A stretch of 64,000 bases of DNA from Lachnospiraceae bacterium (lineage in GTDB: Bacteria > Bacillota > Clostridia > Lachnospirales > Lachnospiraceae), in the NCBI GenBank assembly GCA_017962825.1, contig JAGCUO010000152.1:32120-96119 (forward strand), given 5' to 3'. A program made the position numbers and the translations under genes. The notes under the pieces were generated by a model. That model worked only from the letters and a program-made list of their open reading frames with translations, made no database searches and was not told the origin of the DNA. Positions 44,569 to 54,035 of this stretch are shown here, one piece after another; the first letter of the stretch is position 1, and each line of letters begins with the position of its first letter.

Positions 44569-45911
44569 AGATTCCTCTCACCCATAATATCCAAAAACGC
44601 AGTAACTATTTCAGGGTCAAACTGAGTTCCTCTGTTTTTAATGAACTCTTCTCTTATCTGTTCGCGCATAAGTTTATTTCTGTAAGGCCTGTCATTGCTC
44701 ATAGCGTCATAAGCATCGGCAACCGCAACTATTCTTGCTATAAGAGGAATATCTTTTTCTTTACGCCCCTCCGGATATCCTGTTCCGTCAAACTTCTCAT
44801 GATGGTAAAGAGCCGCTTCCGCAGCAAGAGGGATTTCTTTGATCTCCTTAAGGATCTCCGCTCCCTTCAGGGTATGCTTCTTAACCTCGGCAAATTCGTC
44901 ACGTGTGAGTTTGCCTTTTTTGCGAAGAACCTGCTCACTTACAAAAGTATTTCCGATGTTGTGTAGAAGAGCCGCGTTATAAACCACATCACTATCACTT
45001 TTATCCATTCCGATCTTTTCCGCTATCATTTTGGAATACTCGGCCACTCTTTCGGAATGTTCTTTGGAATAATAATCTCTTGAATCCGCGAGAGAACAGC
45101 ATACTTTAAGAGCGCCTCCCAGTATCCTGTTCTGGCTTATGATCCTTTCTTCGAAACGTACGGATACTATAAAGATGGTCAACAGAATGATGCTTGAGAC
45201 AGCCAGTGATGAAAAAGCGATTATGAAGATAAGACCTACTCTGCCGTCCCATACAGTCTTATGAAGTCTGTATGATAATACATAATTGGACATATCCACA
45301 TCACCGCTTGAGCTGTACATGATGATACCGATAATACTTTCACCCGTCATATCCTCAGAGCCTTTAATAGGCACTTCTCCGGTGGCTTCGGTAAGATCGG
45401 GATGATATATATAGTAATCCCCGGGATATAAGGGAATAAGAAGATCCTGTCCGCCCATGTGATGATTGATAGTTATTTCATTCTCATCAAAATTACGAAG
45501 ATCCAGAGTCTGAACCAGTTCTTCTCCGTTGTCGGCAAACTGGTGCACCTCAAACGTACCGCACCATCCGTTGTTAAGATAACAATTCTCCGTTATGTTG
45601 ATCCGTACATTCCAGTCATCAACATAGGTATGGGCATTATTGGTAACGACCATCTCATATATTTTGGCATTTAATATCTTACCGAGACCGGTATTGTTCT
45701 TCTCCCATGAGTCGGTCACTCCGCCGCGGGGATGGATGTCTACCATTACCTGAGCGGATGTGGATTCAGGCGTGATAACCCTCCACTCTTCATTGAATTT
45801 TTTTACATTGATGATATGAATAATAAATAAAACCGTAACGACGGAAGCGATTGCAACGAGTACGAAAAAGAGAATCTTTAATACTTTTTTCTGATTATCT
45901 ATTCTATCCAA
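44565..45911 (-). CDS. Membrane HD-GYP-domain protein with altered HD motif
   Basis: The protein is 448 residues: a membrane segment (about 12-33), an extracytoplasmic domain of about 190 residues (W/N-rich, with two Cys in N-C-Y-L-N-N-G-W-C), a second membrane segment (about 232-255) and an HD-GYP domain. The GYP part is intact (H-H-E-K-F-D-G-T-G-Y-P). The HD motif reads H317-N318-I-G-N321 instead of H-D-I-G-K, so one metal ligand is lost and cyclic-di-GMP hydrolysis is doubtful. It may act as a receptor. It overlaps its upstream gene by eight bases. Confidence 0.9.
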   Translation of the reverse strand: MDRIDNQKKVLKILFFVLVAIASVVTVLFIIHIINVKKFNEEWRVITPESTSAQVMVDIHPRGGVTDSWEKNNTGLGKILNAKIYEMVVTNNAHTYVDDWNVRINITENCYLNNGWCGTFEVHQFADNGEELVQTLDLRNFDENEITINHHMGGQDLLIPLYPGDYYIYHPDLTEATGEVPIKGSEDMTGESIIGIIMYSSSGDVDMSNYVLSYRLHKTVWDGRVGLIFIIAFSSLAVSSIILLTIFIVSVRFEERIISQNRILGGALKVCCSLADSRDYYSKEHSERVAEYSKMIAEKIGMDKSDSDVVYNAALLHNIGNTFVSEQVLRKKGKLTRDEFAEVKKHTLKGAEILKEIKEIPLAAEAALYHHEKFDGTGYPEGRKEKDIPLIARIVAVADAYDAMSNDRPYRNKLMREQIREEFIKNRGTQFDPEIVTAFLDIMGERNL

Positions 45912-47841
45912 TATCGTATCTCCTGTTTATTATTCTTCTTTCAAAGCTTTCTTTAGGTAACGGTTTGTCAAAATAATATCCCTGAATGATCTCGCAACCG
46001 AGTGAAAGCAGATTGTCTACCTGTTCCTTATGTTCAACACCTTCGGCAAGCGTCTCAACACCGATGGCTTTTGCGAGCTTGATCATATGGCTGAGTATTG
46101 CCAGATCCTTGGCATAGGCTCTGTCGACAAATCCCTTATCGATCTTAAGAGTATCAAAAGTAACCTCTCTGAGAAGGCTGAGAGATGAACTGCCGTTTCC
46201 GAAATCATCAACCGCTACTTTGTATCCGAGCCTGTGAAGATCATCAACAAAGCCTTTAAGAACACTGATAGGGAACTCGTCTATGGTCTCCGTGATCTCT
46301 ATCTCTATCATCTTCTTTGGAACATGATATTCCTGAACGACGGCATCAATGTCTGCCGCAAGATTGGCATTGGAAAGATTTCTTCTGGAAAAGTTGACCG
46401 AAATTGTAGGAGGGACCATTCCCTTTTCAATCCATGCTGATATGTCTTCACACACGCGTCTGAGCATATAGAAGTCCATATCGCACATCATATCCTTGGT
46501 CTCCATGATCGGTATAAATTTTCCGGGAGGTATAAGCTCTCCGTTTCTGATCCATCTCACAAGTGCTTCCGCACCGCAAAGTGAATTGGTCCTGCTGTTG
46601 ACCTTGGGCTGATAGTATGCCACAAACTCTCTGTTTGCCATTCCCAGAGGAATATCGGACGCAAACTTCTTCTCATCCTTGAGCATCTCCCTAAGCTCGG
46701 GATTCATGTAAGTTACGAAGTTGCCCGCAGCTTTACCGACATTCAGAGCGCTGTGTGCATTGGAGATAACGGACTCTCCTTTTGAATCTCCCTGTTCTAT
46801 CTTGTAAACACCCACATGTGCACTTACATCGATATCGTAATCTGTTCCCGCTTCCGTGAACTTGATCTTGGTAGATGCGATCTGTGCCAGAAATACATCA
46901 AGATTTCGCTGCAGGATAACTGCGATGAATCTGTCTCCGCCCTGCCTTGCAAGGATCTCGTCATGTCTGACCATCTTGCGCAGGACTTCGGCATAATCCG
47001 TCATTACCCTGTCACCGATCTCAGTTCCGTACTTGTCATTGATAAGACCGAATCTTTCCAGATCGAAAAATACAGCCGCGTACTTGTCATGATCTGCCTG
47101 CTTAAGAAGCTCGTCGAGTTTTGCAGCGCAGGCATTTTCATTCAAAAGACCTGTTTTCTTTTCCGTGGATTCAAGAATCTTTCTCTCTCTCTGATCTTCG
47201 ATCGTCTTGAAATGAATGGCATAGATAAGTACGGCAAGAGCGGTGATGTTATCTGAATTTCCTTTAAGGAACCCTACCCTCTCTCCGATAATGTTGACTA
47301 TTACAAAGAGTATTCCGGTATATATGGTAAAGAGTTCGTTGAGTCCGAGTTTGAAATCATATTTGATAAATGTCAGAATAAGTATCAGTGCAAGATACAC
47401 GATAAGGATCAGGTAAGTGACGGGGAAAAGCTTACCTGTTTCAAAACTGTTATTTTCGGAATATGAAAAAACAAGATTATTGGAAGAAAAGATGCCGGCG
47501 ATCAGGATCACCGACGTTACGATCAGAGGAATGCCATAAATGATCTTACGCTTCCTGCTGTCATTTCTGATAATGATAAGAAGAAGCGCATACATGATCG
47601 AGGGTCTGAGAATGTAACATGCCGTCGAGAAGATCATTCTTCCCACAGTCGCATGCGGAAGGGTGCCCGACTGAATCTCCAGTTCTGAGCATAAGGTCTG
47701 CATGAGCACAAGAAATAACAGTGTAAGAAATTTGCCCCTCACTTTTCTGTACATCATCCTGTTAAAAAAGACCGTGTAAACCAAGATGACGATTATGAAC
47801 AAATAAGTGTAGTACCTACTGAACAATTCACCGAAATACAT
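45904..47841 (-). CDS. Membrane GGDEF-EAL protein with degenerate GGDEF motif
   Basis: The protein is 645 residues: about seven membrane segments in the first 215, then a GGDEF domain whose motif is G-G-D-R-F (301-305), with Arg for the catalytic Glu. The EAL domain has A-E-A-L-V-R, E-I-E-I-T-E, D-D-F-G-N-G, K-I-D-K and A-E-G-V-E. It is therefore more likely a cyclic-di-GMP phosphodiesterase than a cyclase. It is the first gene of the four-gene operon down to 38933. GAGG lies nine bases before the ATG. Confidence 0.93.
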   Translation of the reverse strand: MYFGELFSRYYTYLFIIVILVYTVFFNRMMYRKVRGKFLTLLFLVLMQTLCSELEIQSGTLPHATVGRMIFSTACYILRPSIMYALLLIIIRNDSRKRKIIYGIPLIVTSVILIAGIFSSNNLVFSYSENNSFETGKLFPVTYLILIVYLALILILTFIKYDFKLGLNELFTIYTGILFVIVNIIGERVGFLKGNSDNITALAVLIYAIHFKTIEDQRERKILESTEKKTGLLNENACAAKLDELLKQADHDKYAAVFFDLERFGLINDKYGTEIGDRVMTDYAEVLRKMVRHDEILARQGGDRFIAVILQRNLDVFLAQIASTKIKFTEAGTDYDIDVSAHVGVYKIEQGDSKGESVISNAHSALNVGKAAGNFVTYMNPELREMLKDEKKFASDIPLGMANREFVAYYQPKVNSRTNSLCGAEALVRWIRNGELIPPGKFIPIMETKDMMCDMDFYMLRRVCEDISAWIEKGMVPPTISVNFSRRNLSNANLAADIDAVVQEYHVPKKMIEIEITETIDEFPISVLKGFVDDLHRLGYKVAVDDFGNGSSSLSLLREVTFDTLKIDKGFVDRAYAKDLAILSHMIKLAKAIGVETLAEGVEHKEQVDNLLSLGCEIIQGYYFDKPLPKESFERRIINRRYDIG

Positions 47842-47861
47842 CTTCGCATACCTCGATTCAA

Positions 47862-47891
47862 TATATAACTGTTACTATATATTTTACGCAA
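47862..47891 (-). promoter_or_regulatory. Possible promoter of the four-gene signalling operon
   Basis: Minus strand: TTGCGT (47891-47886), 18 bp, TATATA (47867-47862), about 20 bases upstream of the first start codon. It lies just past the terminator of the upstream gene. Confidence 0.4.
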
Positions 47892-47907
47892 AATTGCCCG
47901 TATAGTC

Positions 47908-47938
47908 AAAAAAATACCGCCTTTACGGGCGGTATTTT
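47908..47938 (-). terminator. Terminator after the 415-residue unknown gene
   Basis: An 11-bp stem (47938-47928 with 47921-47911) with a 6-nt loop is followed on the minus strand by a T-run (47914-47908). Confidence 0.85.
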
Positions 47939-47957
47939 AGGGTTTTTTCCGTTTTTG

Positions 47958-49205
47958 TCATTCGGTTCCGTTCTTGTCATCATCATCTTTATCGAAACGT
48001 CTGAAATATACAAGTTTCTTAAGTGCCTTGATGACAAACTCCCCCAGATCATCACATAAGAGAACGTCTCCGTGATATACGGGATTATGATCTTCGGCAA
48101 GCCCCGAACTTATCAGACTCTCCTCCAGCTTTTTCCATACCCCGGAAAGATCCAGTTCACTATACGGTCTGAGCCCCTCCTGATGGTATTTCTTAAGCAT
48201 CAAATGCAAAACAAGACATATATACAGGCTGTACTCCGGTGAAGGAGTTATAACCCTTCCCTCATCCACAAGAGTATATCCGTGCTGACATCCGACAAGT
48301 CTGTACCCTACGGTAATGGCAATGAGCAGCTCACGCCTGAAGTTACTGCGTGATACGGAATTATCTTCAAGCTGTTTATATCTGAGAGGGATAACTTTTT
48401 CAAAAACCGTTTCTATGTCGGTAAACAGTCCGTCATCGGGGAAACGGTATCCGTATATTCCGAGAAGCAGCCTGATAAGATTATCGTTTTTCATGCCGGA
48501 TCTGGTGAGCCTCTCGGTAAGATATCTTACCAGTGCATCACTGTATTCCGCTTCACTCATTTCGGGATATACTCCGTATGTATCGACGGTAAGCGCTTCC
48601 CTTAAATGCTCTTCCTGTGTCCTAAGATTCGGATCGTCACCTGATATCTGACGGTAATACTTCTTTCCGTTCGCTCCCATATCCATCACGGAGAATTCAC
48701 TGAGAAAAGAAGGCGGTCCCTCATAAACCTCGGCATACGTCCGGCCATCACGCTCAGCAATCTGAACGGGACGGTCTTTATAGAAATACTTAGTCTCCGT
48801 ATATTCTTTGTAATATGCCGTAACGTCGGACTTTCGGATCATGCGGCAATCATGATAAACGCGGTCTTTTTTGTTGGAATAGTCAAATCCGTTGACAGAT
48901 CTGCCATCAAGACTTCCGGTTACTATGAATGAATCAATATCTTCATCCACCACATTACCCTTATCGGAGCCGTTTTCCGTATTAAATTCTATGATACCCA
49001 TATAGCCTGCGTCATTTTGGCCGGCCGATTTACGAACGGAGGACACCTTTGCACTGACACGGTCTTTGTGCTTTTTGCCGCCTGTTCTCTTACCTCTTAC
49101 GGATGCATCGGCCCCGGAACCATCTTCTCCCTTAACAGCCATAAGAGGAATTATCGCTAACGCAACTATGACTACGACTATAAATAAAATGAATAAATTG
49201 TTCAT
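47958..49205 (-). CDS. Membrane-anchored protein of unknown function
   Basis: The protein is 415 residues with one N-terminal membrane segment (about 4-24), a basic Gly/Lys/Arg-rich linker (about 36-60) and a long soluble part, presumably cytoplasmic. I recognise no domain. The region around 195-330 is helix-rich (Y-P-E-M-S-E-A-E-Y-S-D-A and onwards). The C-terminus is Asp/Lys-rich. It is a single-gene unit ended by a terminator. No clear ribosome-binding site was seen, so the start is uncertain. Confidence 0.75.
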   Translation of the reverse strand: MNNLFILFIVVVIVALAIIPLMAVKGEDGSGADASVRGKRTGGKKHKDRVSAKVSSVRKSAGQNDAGYMGIIEFNTENGSDKGNVVDEDIDSFIVTGSLDGRSVNGFDYSNKKDRVYHDCRMIRKSDVTAYYKEYTETKYFYKDRPVQIAERDGRTYAEVYEGPPSFLSEFSVMDMGANGKKYYRQISGDDPNLRTQEEHLREALTVDTYGVYPEMSEAEYSDALVRYLTERLTRSGMKNDNLIRLLLGIYGYRFPDDGLFTDIETVFEKVIPLRYKQLEDNSVSRSNFRRELLIAITVGYRLVGCQHGYTLVDEGRVITPSPEYSLYICLVLHLMLKKYHQEGLRPYSELDLSGVWKKLEESLISSGLAEDHNPVYHGDVLLCDDLGEFVIKALKKLVYFRRFDKDDDDKNGTE

Positions 49206-49294
49206 AACGGATTCACTAAAAAGCTTTTTATACGTATGAGAGCTATTTTATCTCAATCGGAAGCGTAAATCCATTATCTTTTGAAGAACCTCCA

Positions 49295-50077
49295 TTACCC
49301 CAGTGCAACATCCAGAGCCATCATAAGGGTAAATCCCACCGCAAACATAATGACTCCGATATTGGAATGCTCGCCCTCCGACATCTCAGGGATCAGTTCT
49401 TCCACCACCACGTAGATCATGGCGCCTGCGGCAAAAGAAAGAAGGTAAGGCATAAGCGGAAGCACAAGAGCTGTTGCCAATATGGTCAGGGCTGCACCGA
49501 CAGGCTCAACAGCACCTGATAACACGCCCTGCAGGAATGCTTTGCCCCTGCTCTCTCCCTCAGCTCTGAGAGGCATCGATATAATGGCACCTTCCGGGAA
49601 ATTCTGAATCGCTATACCTATGGCAAGAGCAAGAGCGCCGCCCGCAGTAACCGAGGTATTACCGGAGATCATACCCGCAAATACCACGCCCACAGCCATT
49701 CCCTCGGGAATATTATGGAGAACTACGGCAAATACCATCATCGTGGTTCTCTGCAATTGGGTCTTGGGACCCTCGGCCTCTTCGGCATGAACATGCAAAT
49801 GGGGTATTACACAGTCCAAAAGCAGTAAAAACAGGATTCCGAGCCAAAAACCTATGACCGAAGGAAGAAAGCTCAGTTTCCCCATATTTTCGGTAAGTTC
49901 CATGGCAGGGATTATAAGGCTCCATATCGAAGCCGCTACCATTACGCCGCTGGCAAATCCGGCAAGGGATTTTTGAAGCTTTGGTCCCATCTCTTTTTTC
50001 ATAAAAAATACGCAGGCGGATCCCAGTGCAGTCCCGGCAAAGGGGATCAAAAGTCCCATCAAAACATTTATATTCAT
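49295..50077 (-). CDS. ZIP-family metal transporter (ZupT/GufA type)
   Basis: ZIP proteins move zinc, iron, manganese or similar divalent metals into the cytoplasm. The 260-residue protein has about eight membrane segments, a His-rich loop (H-L-H-V-H-A-E-E near residue 92), and the metal-site helices H-N-I-P-E-G-M-A-V-G near 120 and Q-N-F-P-E-G-A near 158. Its promoter holds the AGTTAG-N6-CTAACT operator in the spacer, which suggests induction when a metal is scarce. Confidence 0.93.
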   Translation of the reverse strand: MNINVLMGLLIPFAGTALGSACVFFMKKEMGPKLQKSLAGFASGVMVAASIWSLIIPAMELTENMGKLSFLPSVIGFWLGILFLLLLDCVIPHLHVHAEEAEGPKTQLQRTTMMVFAVVLHNIPEGMAVGVVFAGMISGNTSVTAGGALALAIGIAIQNFPEGAIISMPLRAEGESRGKAFLQGVLSGAVEPVGAALTILATALVLPLMPYLLSFAAGAMIYVVVEELIPEMSEGEHSNIGVIMFAVGFTLMMALDVALG

Positions 50078-50130
50078 ATAAACTCTCCTTTATCCAAATA
50101 TGAATTTGTATATGTTCACGATTGGAAAAG

Positions 50131-50159
50131 ATTATAGTTAGTTTAGGCTAACTCGTCAA
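50131..50159 (-). promoter_or_regulatory. ZIP transporter promoter with operator AGTTAG-N6-CTAACT
   Basis: Minus strand: TTGACG (50159-50154), 17 bp, TATAAT (50136-50131). The perfect dyad at 50136-50153 fills the spacer exactly as in gpmA P2. Confidence 0.78.
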
Positions 50160-50257
50160 TTAATCCATATTTCTCTCTATCCATTTTACCCGACTTTAGT
50201 GTATAATTATAGCGAATATTATAATTGACCTGTAAGTTTATGGCGAGGGTAGCTTGC

Positions 50258-52495
50258 ATGGATTTTAATTCTTTTGTCAATTCTTTTTATTCTCCAGCTG
50301 GTGTTTTATCCGTCGAGAAAAAAGAGGACGGATGTGGTGAAGTGCGCTTTGTAACAGGCAATGATAAATTCACCGGCATAGTCCTTTCTCTTGCTATGGA
50401 TAATCCCGTCTTCAAGTCAAACGAAAATATCTCGTTTGTTTCTGAGTCGTTATATACCGAGTATCTTCCTCACAACCGTAATTTTGAAGATGTCTGCTAT
50501 CGCAGTGCGGTTAATAAGATAAGGATCCATACAGGAGCCAGACTGGGCGAATCAGGTAAATGGCTTGATATATATTCCATACCTCTGGATTACGAAGATG
50601 ATAAATACAATTATTGTGTTCACTTTCTGACTTTGGATAACAGTGAAGATATGGTTCAGGAGATCGTTGATACATCGCAGATATCCAACGATGTTCTTAA
50701 AGCATGTATAAAACTTCACAAATCCGACAATCTCAAAGAAGCCATTGGAAATGTCATATATGAGATCAGGCGCATCTGCAAAGCAGTCGGATGTACCGTT
50801 CTGCTCTTACATAACGAGACCAGGGAATATTCCATTCTGGCTACGGACTATGAAGCAAGCAGCAATATCAAACAAGTATCCAAATTCGACAATTTTTATG
50901 AAATCGCCGCATCATGGGAAAAGATGCTTGATACCGAGGGCGAATGTGCGATACTCAAAGACGAAAAGGATTTTGAATATTACAGCAAGATAAATCATCC
51001 ATGGTACCTGACTCTTGTTGAGGCAGGTGTAAAAAGCGTGGTTCTGTTTCCTCTCAGACAGGGAAGAGAACTTCTCGGTTATATATGGGTAACCAATTTT
51101 GATACCAATGAAACATTACATATCAGAGAAGTCCTTGAACTGACTACATTCTTCATCTCATCGCATATAGCAAGATACAATATAATTCAGAGACTTCATC
51201 GTATGAGTTATACGGAGACTCTTACCGGTCTTCCCAACCGTTTTGCCAGCAGGGAGTATGTTGAAAGCCTGATCTACTCAAACACCAGGTTTTCTGCCGT
51301 TTCGATCGACCTTAACAATTTCAAGAGTATTAATGATACCTTGGGATTTGACGCAGGAAATCAGGTCCTTGCCGAGATTGCAAAACGCTGGAATGCCATC
51401 TCTGTATTTGATGATCCCGACGCGGATATATTCCTCTCCAGAACCAGTGGAGATGAATTCCTGCTTGTTGTAAAAGGGTATAAGAATCAGGAGGAGCTTC
51501 TCAACATCATAGATCTGTATGTGAATGTTCTTAACGAAAGACTTACCGTTGACGGTTGCGATCTGCATGTTACCGCCAGCTTCGGATATGCTGAATTCCC
51601 CACCGATGCTGATTCGGCAGACACTCTTATAACCAATGCAAACGCCGCAATGAAGGAGATAAAACAGGCTAACAGTTCACAGCATGTTTTGAGATTTACT
51701 CCGGATATTATCAGAGATGAACATATCCTCGAAGTAGAGAATATGATCCGTACTGCCATTGAAAATGATACTATTTTCTTTAACCTGCAGCCTCAATATG
51801 ATATGGATCATAAGCTTCGCGGATTCGAAGCTCTTGCCAGGATGAAAGATTCCCACGGAAATATCATCAGTCCCGGCGAGTTTATCCCCGTCGCCGAAAA
51901 GGTTGGTCTGATAGACAGAGTTGACGGAATCGTGTTTAAAAAAGCAGGTCAGTTCTTCGGTAATCTTCTCAAGAAAACCGGTGCGGATCTGACCCTCAGT
52001 ATCAACGCCTCGGTTCGTCACCTTATGAAAAATGATTTCCTGAACGAGATACGGGAACTGATCCTGACAAGTGATATTCCGGCCAATAAGCTGGAAATTG
52101 AGATCACGGAATCAATAATGATAGATTCCGCGGAAAAAGCCCTAAGATGTATAGATGAGATCAAGAGCATGGGAATACAGATAGCCATTGATGATTTCGG
52201 AACCGGATATTCATCCCTGAGCTACCTTAACAAATTCCCCGCAACTCTTCTCAAGATTGATAAATCCTTCATAGATAAGATGGATTCCAGCGAATCTTCA
52301 AGACAGTATGTTGCATCCATCATATCGATAGGTCACATTCTCGGATTCGACGTAATATCGGAAGGCGTAGAGGAACCCGAACAGATAAAGACCCTCAGGG
52401 AAATCGGATGTGATTTCATTCAAGGCTTCGTATGGGGACATCCGTTATCCGCCGAAGATTCTGAAAAACTGGTCATTGCGGAAACAAAATCATAA
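50258..52495 (+). CDS. GAF-GGDEF-EAL protein with degenerate GGDEF
   Basis: About 745 residues from ATG 50258, with GAGGG eight bases upstream; the frame is open a further eleven codons. There are no membrane segments. A PAS-like N-terminus (about 1-125) is followed by a GAF-type region (about 145-310), a GGDEF domain with motif S-G-D-E-F (397-401) and altered metal-site region D-L-N-N-F, and an EAL domain with F-E-A-L-A-R, D-D-F-G-T-G, K-I-D-K and S-E-G-V-E. It is probably a phosphodiesterase or nucleotide-regulated protein. It is closely related to the gene at 54036-55784. Confidence 0.92.
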   Translation: MDFNSFVNSFYSPAGVLSVEKKEDGCGEVRFVTGNDKFTGIVLSLAMDNPVFKSNENISFVSESLYTEYLPHNRNFEDVCYRSAVNKIRIHTGARLGESGKWLDIYSIPLDYEDDKYNYCVHFLTLDNSEDMVQEIVDTSQISNDVLKACIKLHKSDNLKEAIGNVIYEIRRICKAVGCTVLLLHNETREYSILATDYEASSNIKQVSKFDNFYEIAASWEKMLDTEGECAILKDEKDFEYYSKINHPWYLTLVEAGVKSVVLFPLRQGRELLGYIWVTNFDTNETLHIREVLELTTFFISSHIARYNIIQRLHRMSYTETLTGLPNRFASREYVESLIYSNTRFSAVSIDLNNFKSINDTLGFDAGNQVLAEIAKRWNAISVFDDPDADIFLSRTSGDEFLLVVKGYKNQEELLNIIDLYVNVLNERLTVDGCDLHVTASFGYAEFPTDADSADTLITNANAAMKEIKQANSSQHVLRFTPDIIRDEHILEVENMIRTAIENDTIFFNLQPQYDMDHKLRGFEALARMKDSHGNIISPGEFIPVAEKVGLIDRVDGIVFKKAGQFFGNLLKKTGADLTLSINASVRHLMKNDFLNEIRELILTSDIPANKLEIEITESIMIDSAEKALRCIDEIKSMGIQIAIDDFGTGYSSLSYLNKFPATLLKIDKSFIDKMDSSESSRQYVASIISIGHILGFDVISEGVEEPEQIKTLREIGCDFIQGFVWGHPLSAEDSEKLVIAETKS

Positions 52496-52534
52496 AAAAT
52501 AAGGGCTGATGTACCACGGTACATCAGCCCTTTA
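52494..52534. terminator. Bidirectional terminator between convergent genes
   Basis: A 15-bp perfect stem (52501-52515 with 52518-52532) is followed by T on the plus strand and by ATTTTTTAT on the minus strand. It serves the GGDEF-EAL gene and the convergent chemotaxis gene. Confidence 0.85.
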
Positions 52535-52543
52535 AAATTCCTG

Positions 52544-54019
52544 CTACTGTGTCGAAAGTTCCGACATCCTATCGGATATTGCATTCATCAGTGTAATAGA
52601 CTCTTCTATCTTGGACATATTCTGGTGAGTAAGATTTATCATCTCATCCGTGCTTGCATTGAACTCTTCGCTGGTAGCCATAAGAGATGAAGTACTCTCA
52701 ACAACCTTGTTATTGGAGTCCTTGATCATCTTCATATCTTTCTTAATATATTTAAGCTTCTCGGAAAGTTCCTCGGAACGCTTCTTGGACTCATTAAGCT
52801 GTTGCTTTGTCATCTCGGCAAGTTCGGTCTGGACGTTGGCGGTATCAACAGTTGTACCGGCCTTTTCCGAAACTTCGCTTGCATTATCTTTGAGTTCCTG
52901 AAGAATCCTGGTTATCTGCTCCGTAGAATTCTTGGTCTGGGCAGCCAGATTACTGATCTCATTTGCAACAACCGCAAATCCTCTTCCCGACTCTCCCGCT
53001 CTGGCCGCTTCAATGGAAGCATTAAGCGAAAGGAGGTTTGTCTGATCTGATATACTGAGGATCATGTCGGTAATATTCATAGCCTGTTCGGAAGAAGCCT
53101 GCTGTTTTTCGGCAGCTCCCATCATCTGATTTCCGACGGTGGTATTCTCAAGTGATTTTGCTACTAGAGCCTCCATATCGGACAGACACTTATTTAACAG
53201 ATCCAGCATCTCCTGGGAAGCATCAACCGCATCAAGAGTCATTCTCTCCGTTTCTTCGACCACCTTCTGAATATCGCTGGTCATCTGAGTCTGAAGTTCT
53301 ACGGCATGAACATTTTCTTCATTACCCCTTCCGATCTGATCCATCGCATCACTTACATGGGATGAGGTTGTATTAAGATCATCCAGACTCGACTTAAGCA
53401 CATCTACCTTACCTACTACATCATCGGTGATTTCTAAGATATGCTGTGAGACTTTCTCTCTCTCGGCAGAGGCAATTTCAATCTCTTCCATATCTTCTTT
53501 CATGAAAGATGAAAGAAGCTTGGATCCTGATACGGTACCTACAAAGGTAAGAATGGAGATGATGATCTCTATCATAACAACTTCGATAACTGCAGTGGGA
53601 TCTTCAGCCTGAGCAAAGTTAAGGATCACTCGAATAAAATTGAGAATAAGGAATGCACTGCCCATTCCTATAGTCAGCTTACGATCGAAATACATGACCA
53701 TTACTATGAGAACAGGGATCATATAAGGATAGATACTTGTGGATGTGGTTGAAAGCAGCATAACTGCATAGACAACGGTATATCCGACAGCCACATAAGA
53801 TTTCATCATATCCGGAGCATTGATACTGATAAGGATCGTAGCTATCAGATTGACGATAACAAGTATTAGCGGAATTATACTTTGCATCGGATTCATATCC
53901 GATAAGGCAAGCTGGGATACCAAACCGATAGAAGCAAAGATCGAGGTCACGATCATTACTGTGAGCATCAGTTTATTGACCCTCTTTACCTGATCCGATT
54001 GAAGATTGACAGATGACAT
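52544..54019 (-). CDS. Methyl-accepting chemotaxis protein with multi-pass membrane sensor
   Basis: The protein is 491 residues: about six membrane segments in the first 170 with almost no extracytoplasmic domain, no clear HAMP, then a signalling coiled coil whose hairpin tip contains the conserved [13 protein letters not shown]. The sensor may detect membrane state or a small hydrophobic signal. GGAG eight bases before the ATG supports the start. It follows the GGDEF-EAL gene by 16 bases, so both are probably in one operon. Confidence 0.92.
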   Translation of the reverse strand: MSSVNLQSDQVKRVNKLMLTVMIVTSIFASIGLVSQLALSDMNPMQSIIPLILVIVNLIATILISINAPDMMKSYVAVGYTVVYAVMLLSTTSTSIYPYMIPVLIVMVMYFDRKLTIGMGSAFLILNFIRVILNFAQAEDPTAVIEVVMIEIIISILTFVGTVSGSKLLSSFMKEDMEEIEIASAEREKVSQHILEITDDVVGKVDVLKSSLDDLNTTSSHVSDAMDQIGRGNEENVHAVELQTQMTSDIQKVVEETERMTLDAVDASQEMLDLLNKCLSDMEALVAKSLENTTVGNQMMGAAEKQQASSEQAMNITDMILSISDQTNLLSLNASIEAARAGESGRGFAVVANEISNLAAQTKNSTEQITRILQELKDNASEVSEKAGTTVDTANVQTELAEMTKQQLNESKKRSEELSEKLKYIKKDMKMIKDSNNKVVESTSSLMATSEEFNASTDEMINLTHQNMSKIEESITLMNAISDRMSELSTQ

Positions 54020-54035
54020 ACTAAGATCTCCTTTC

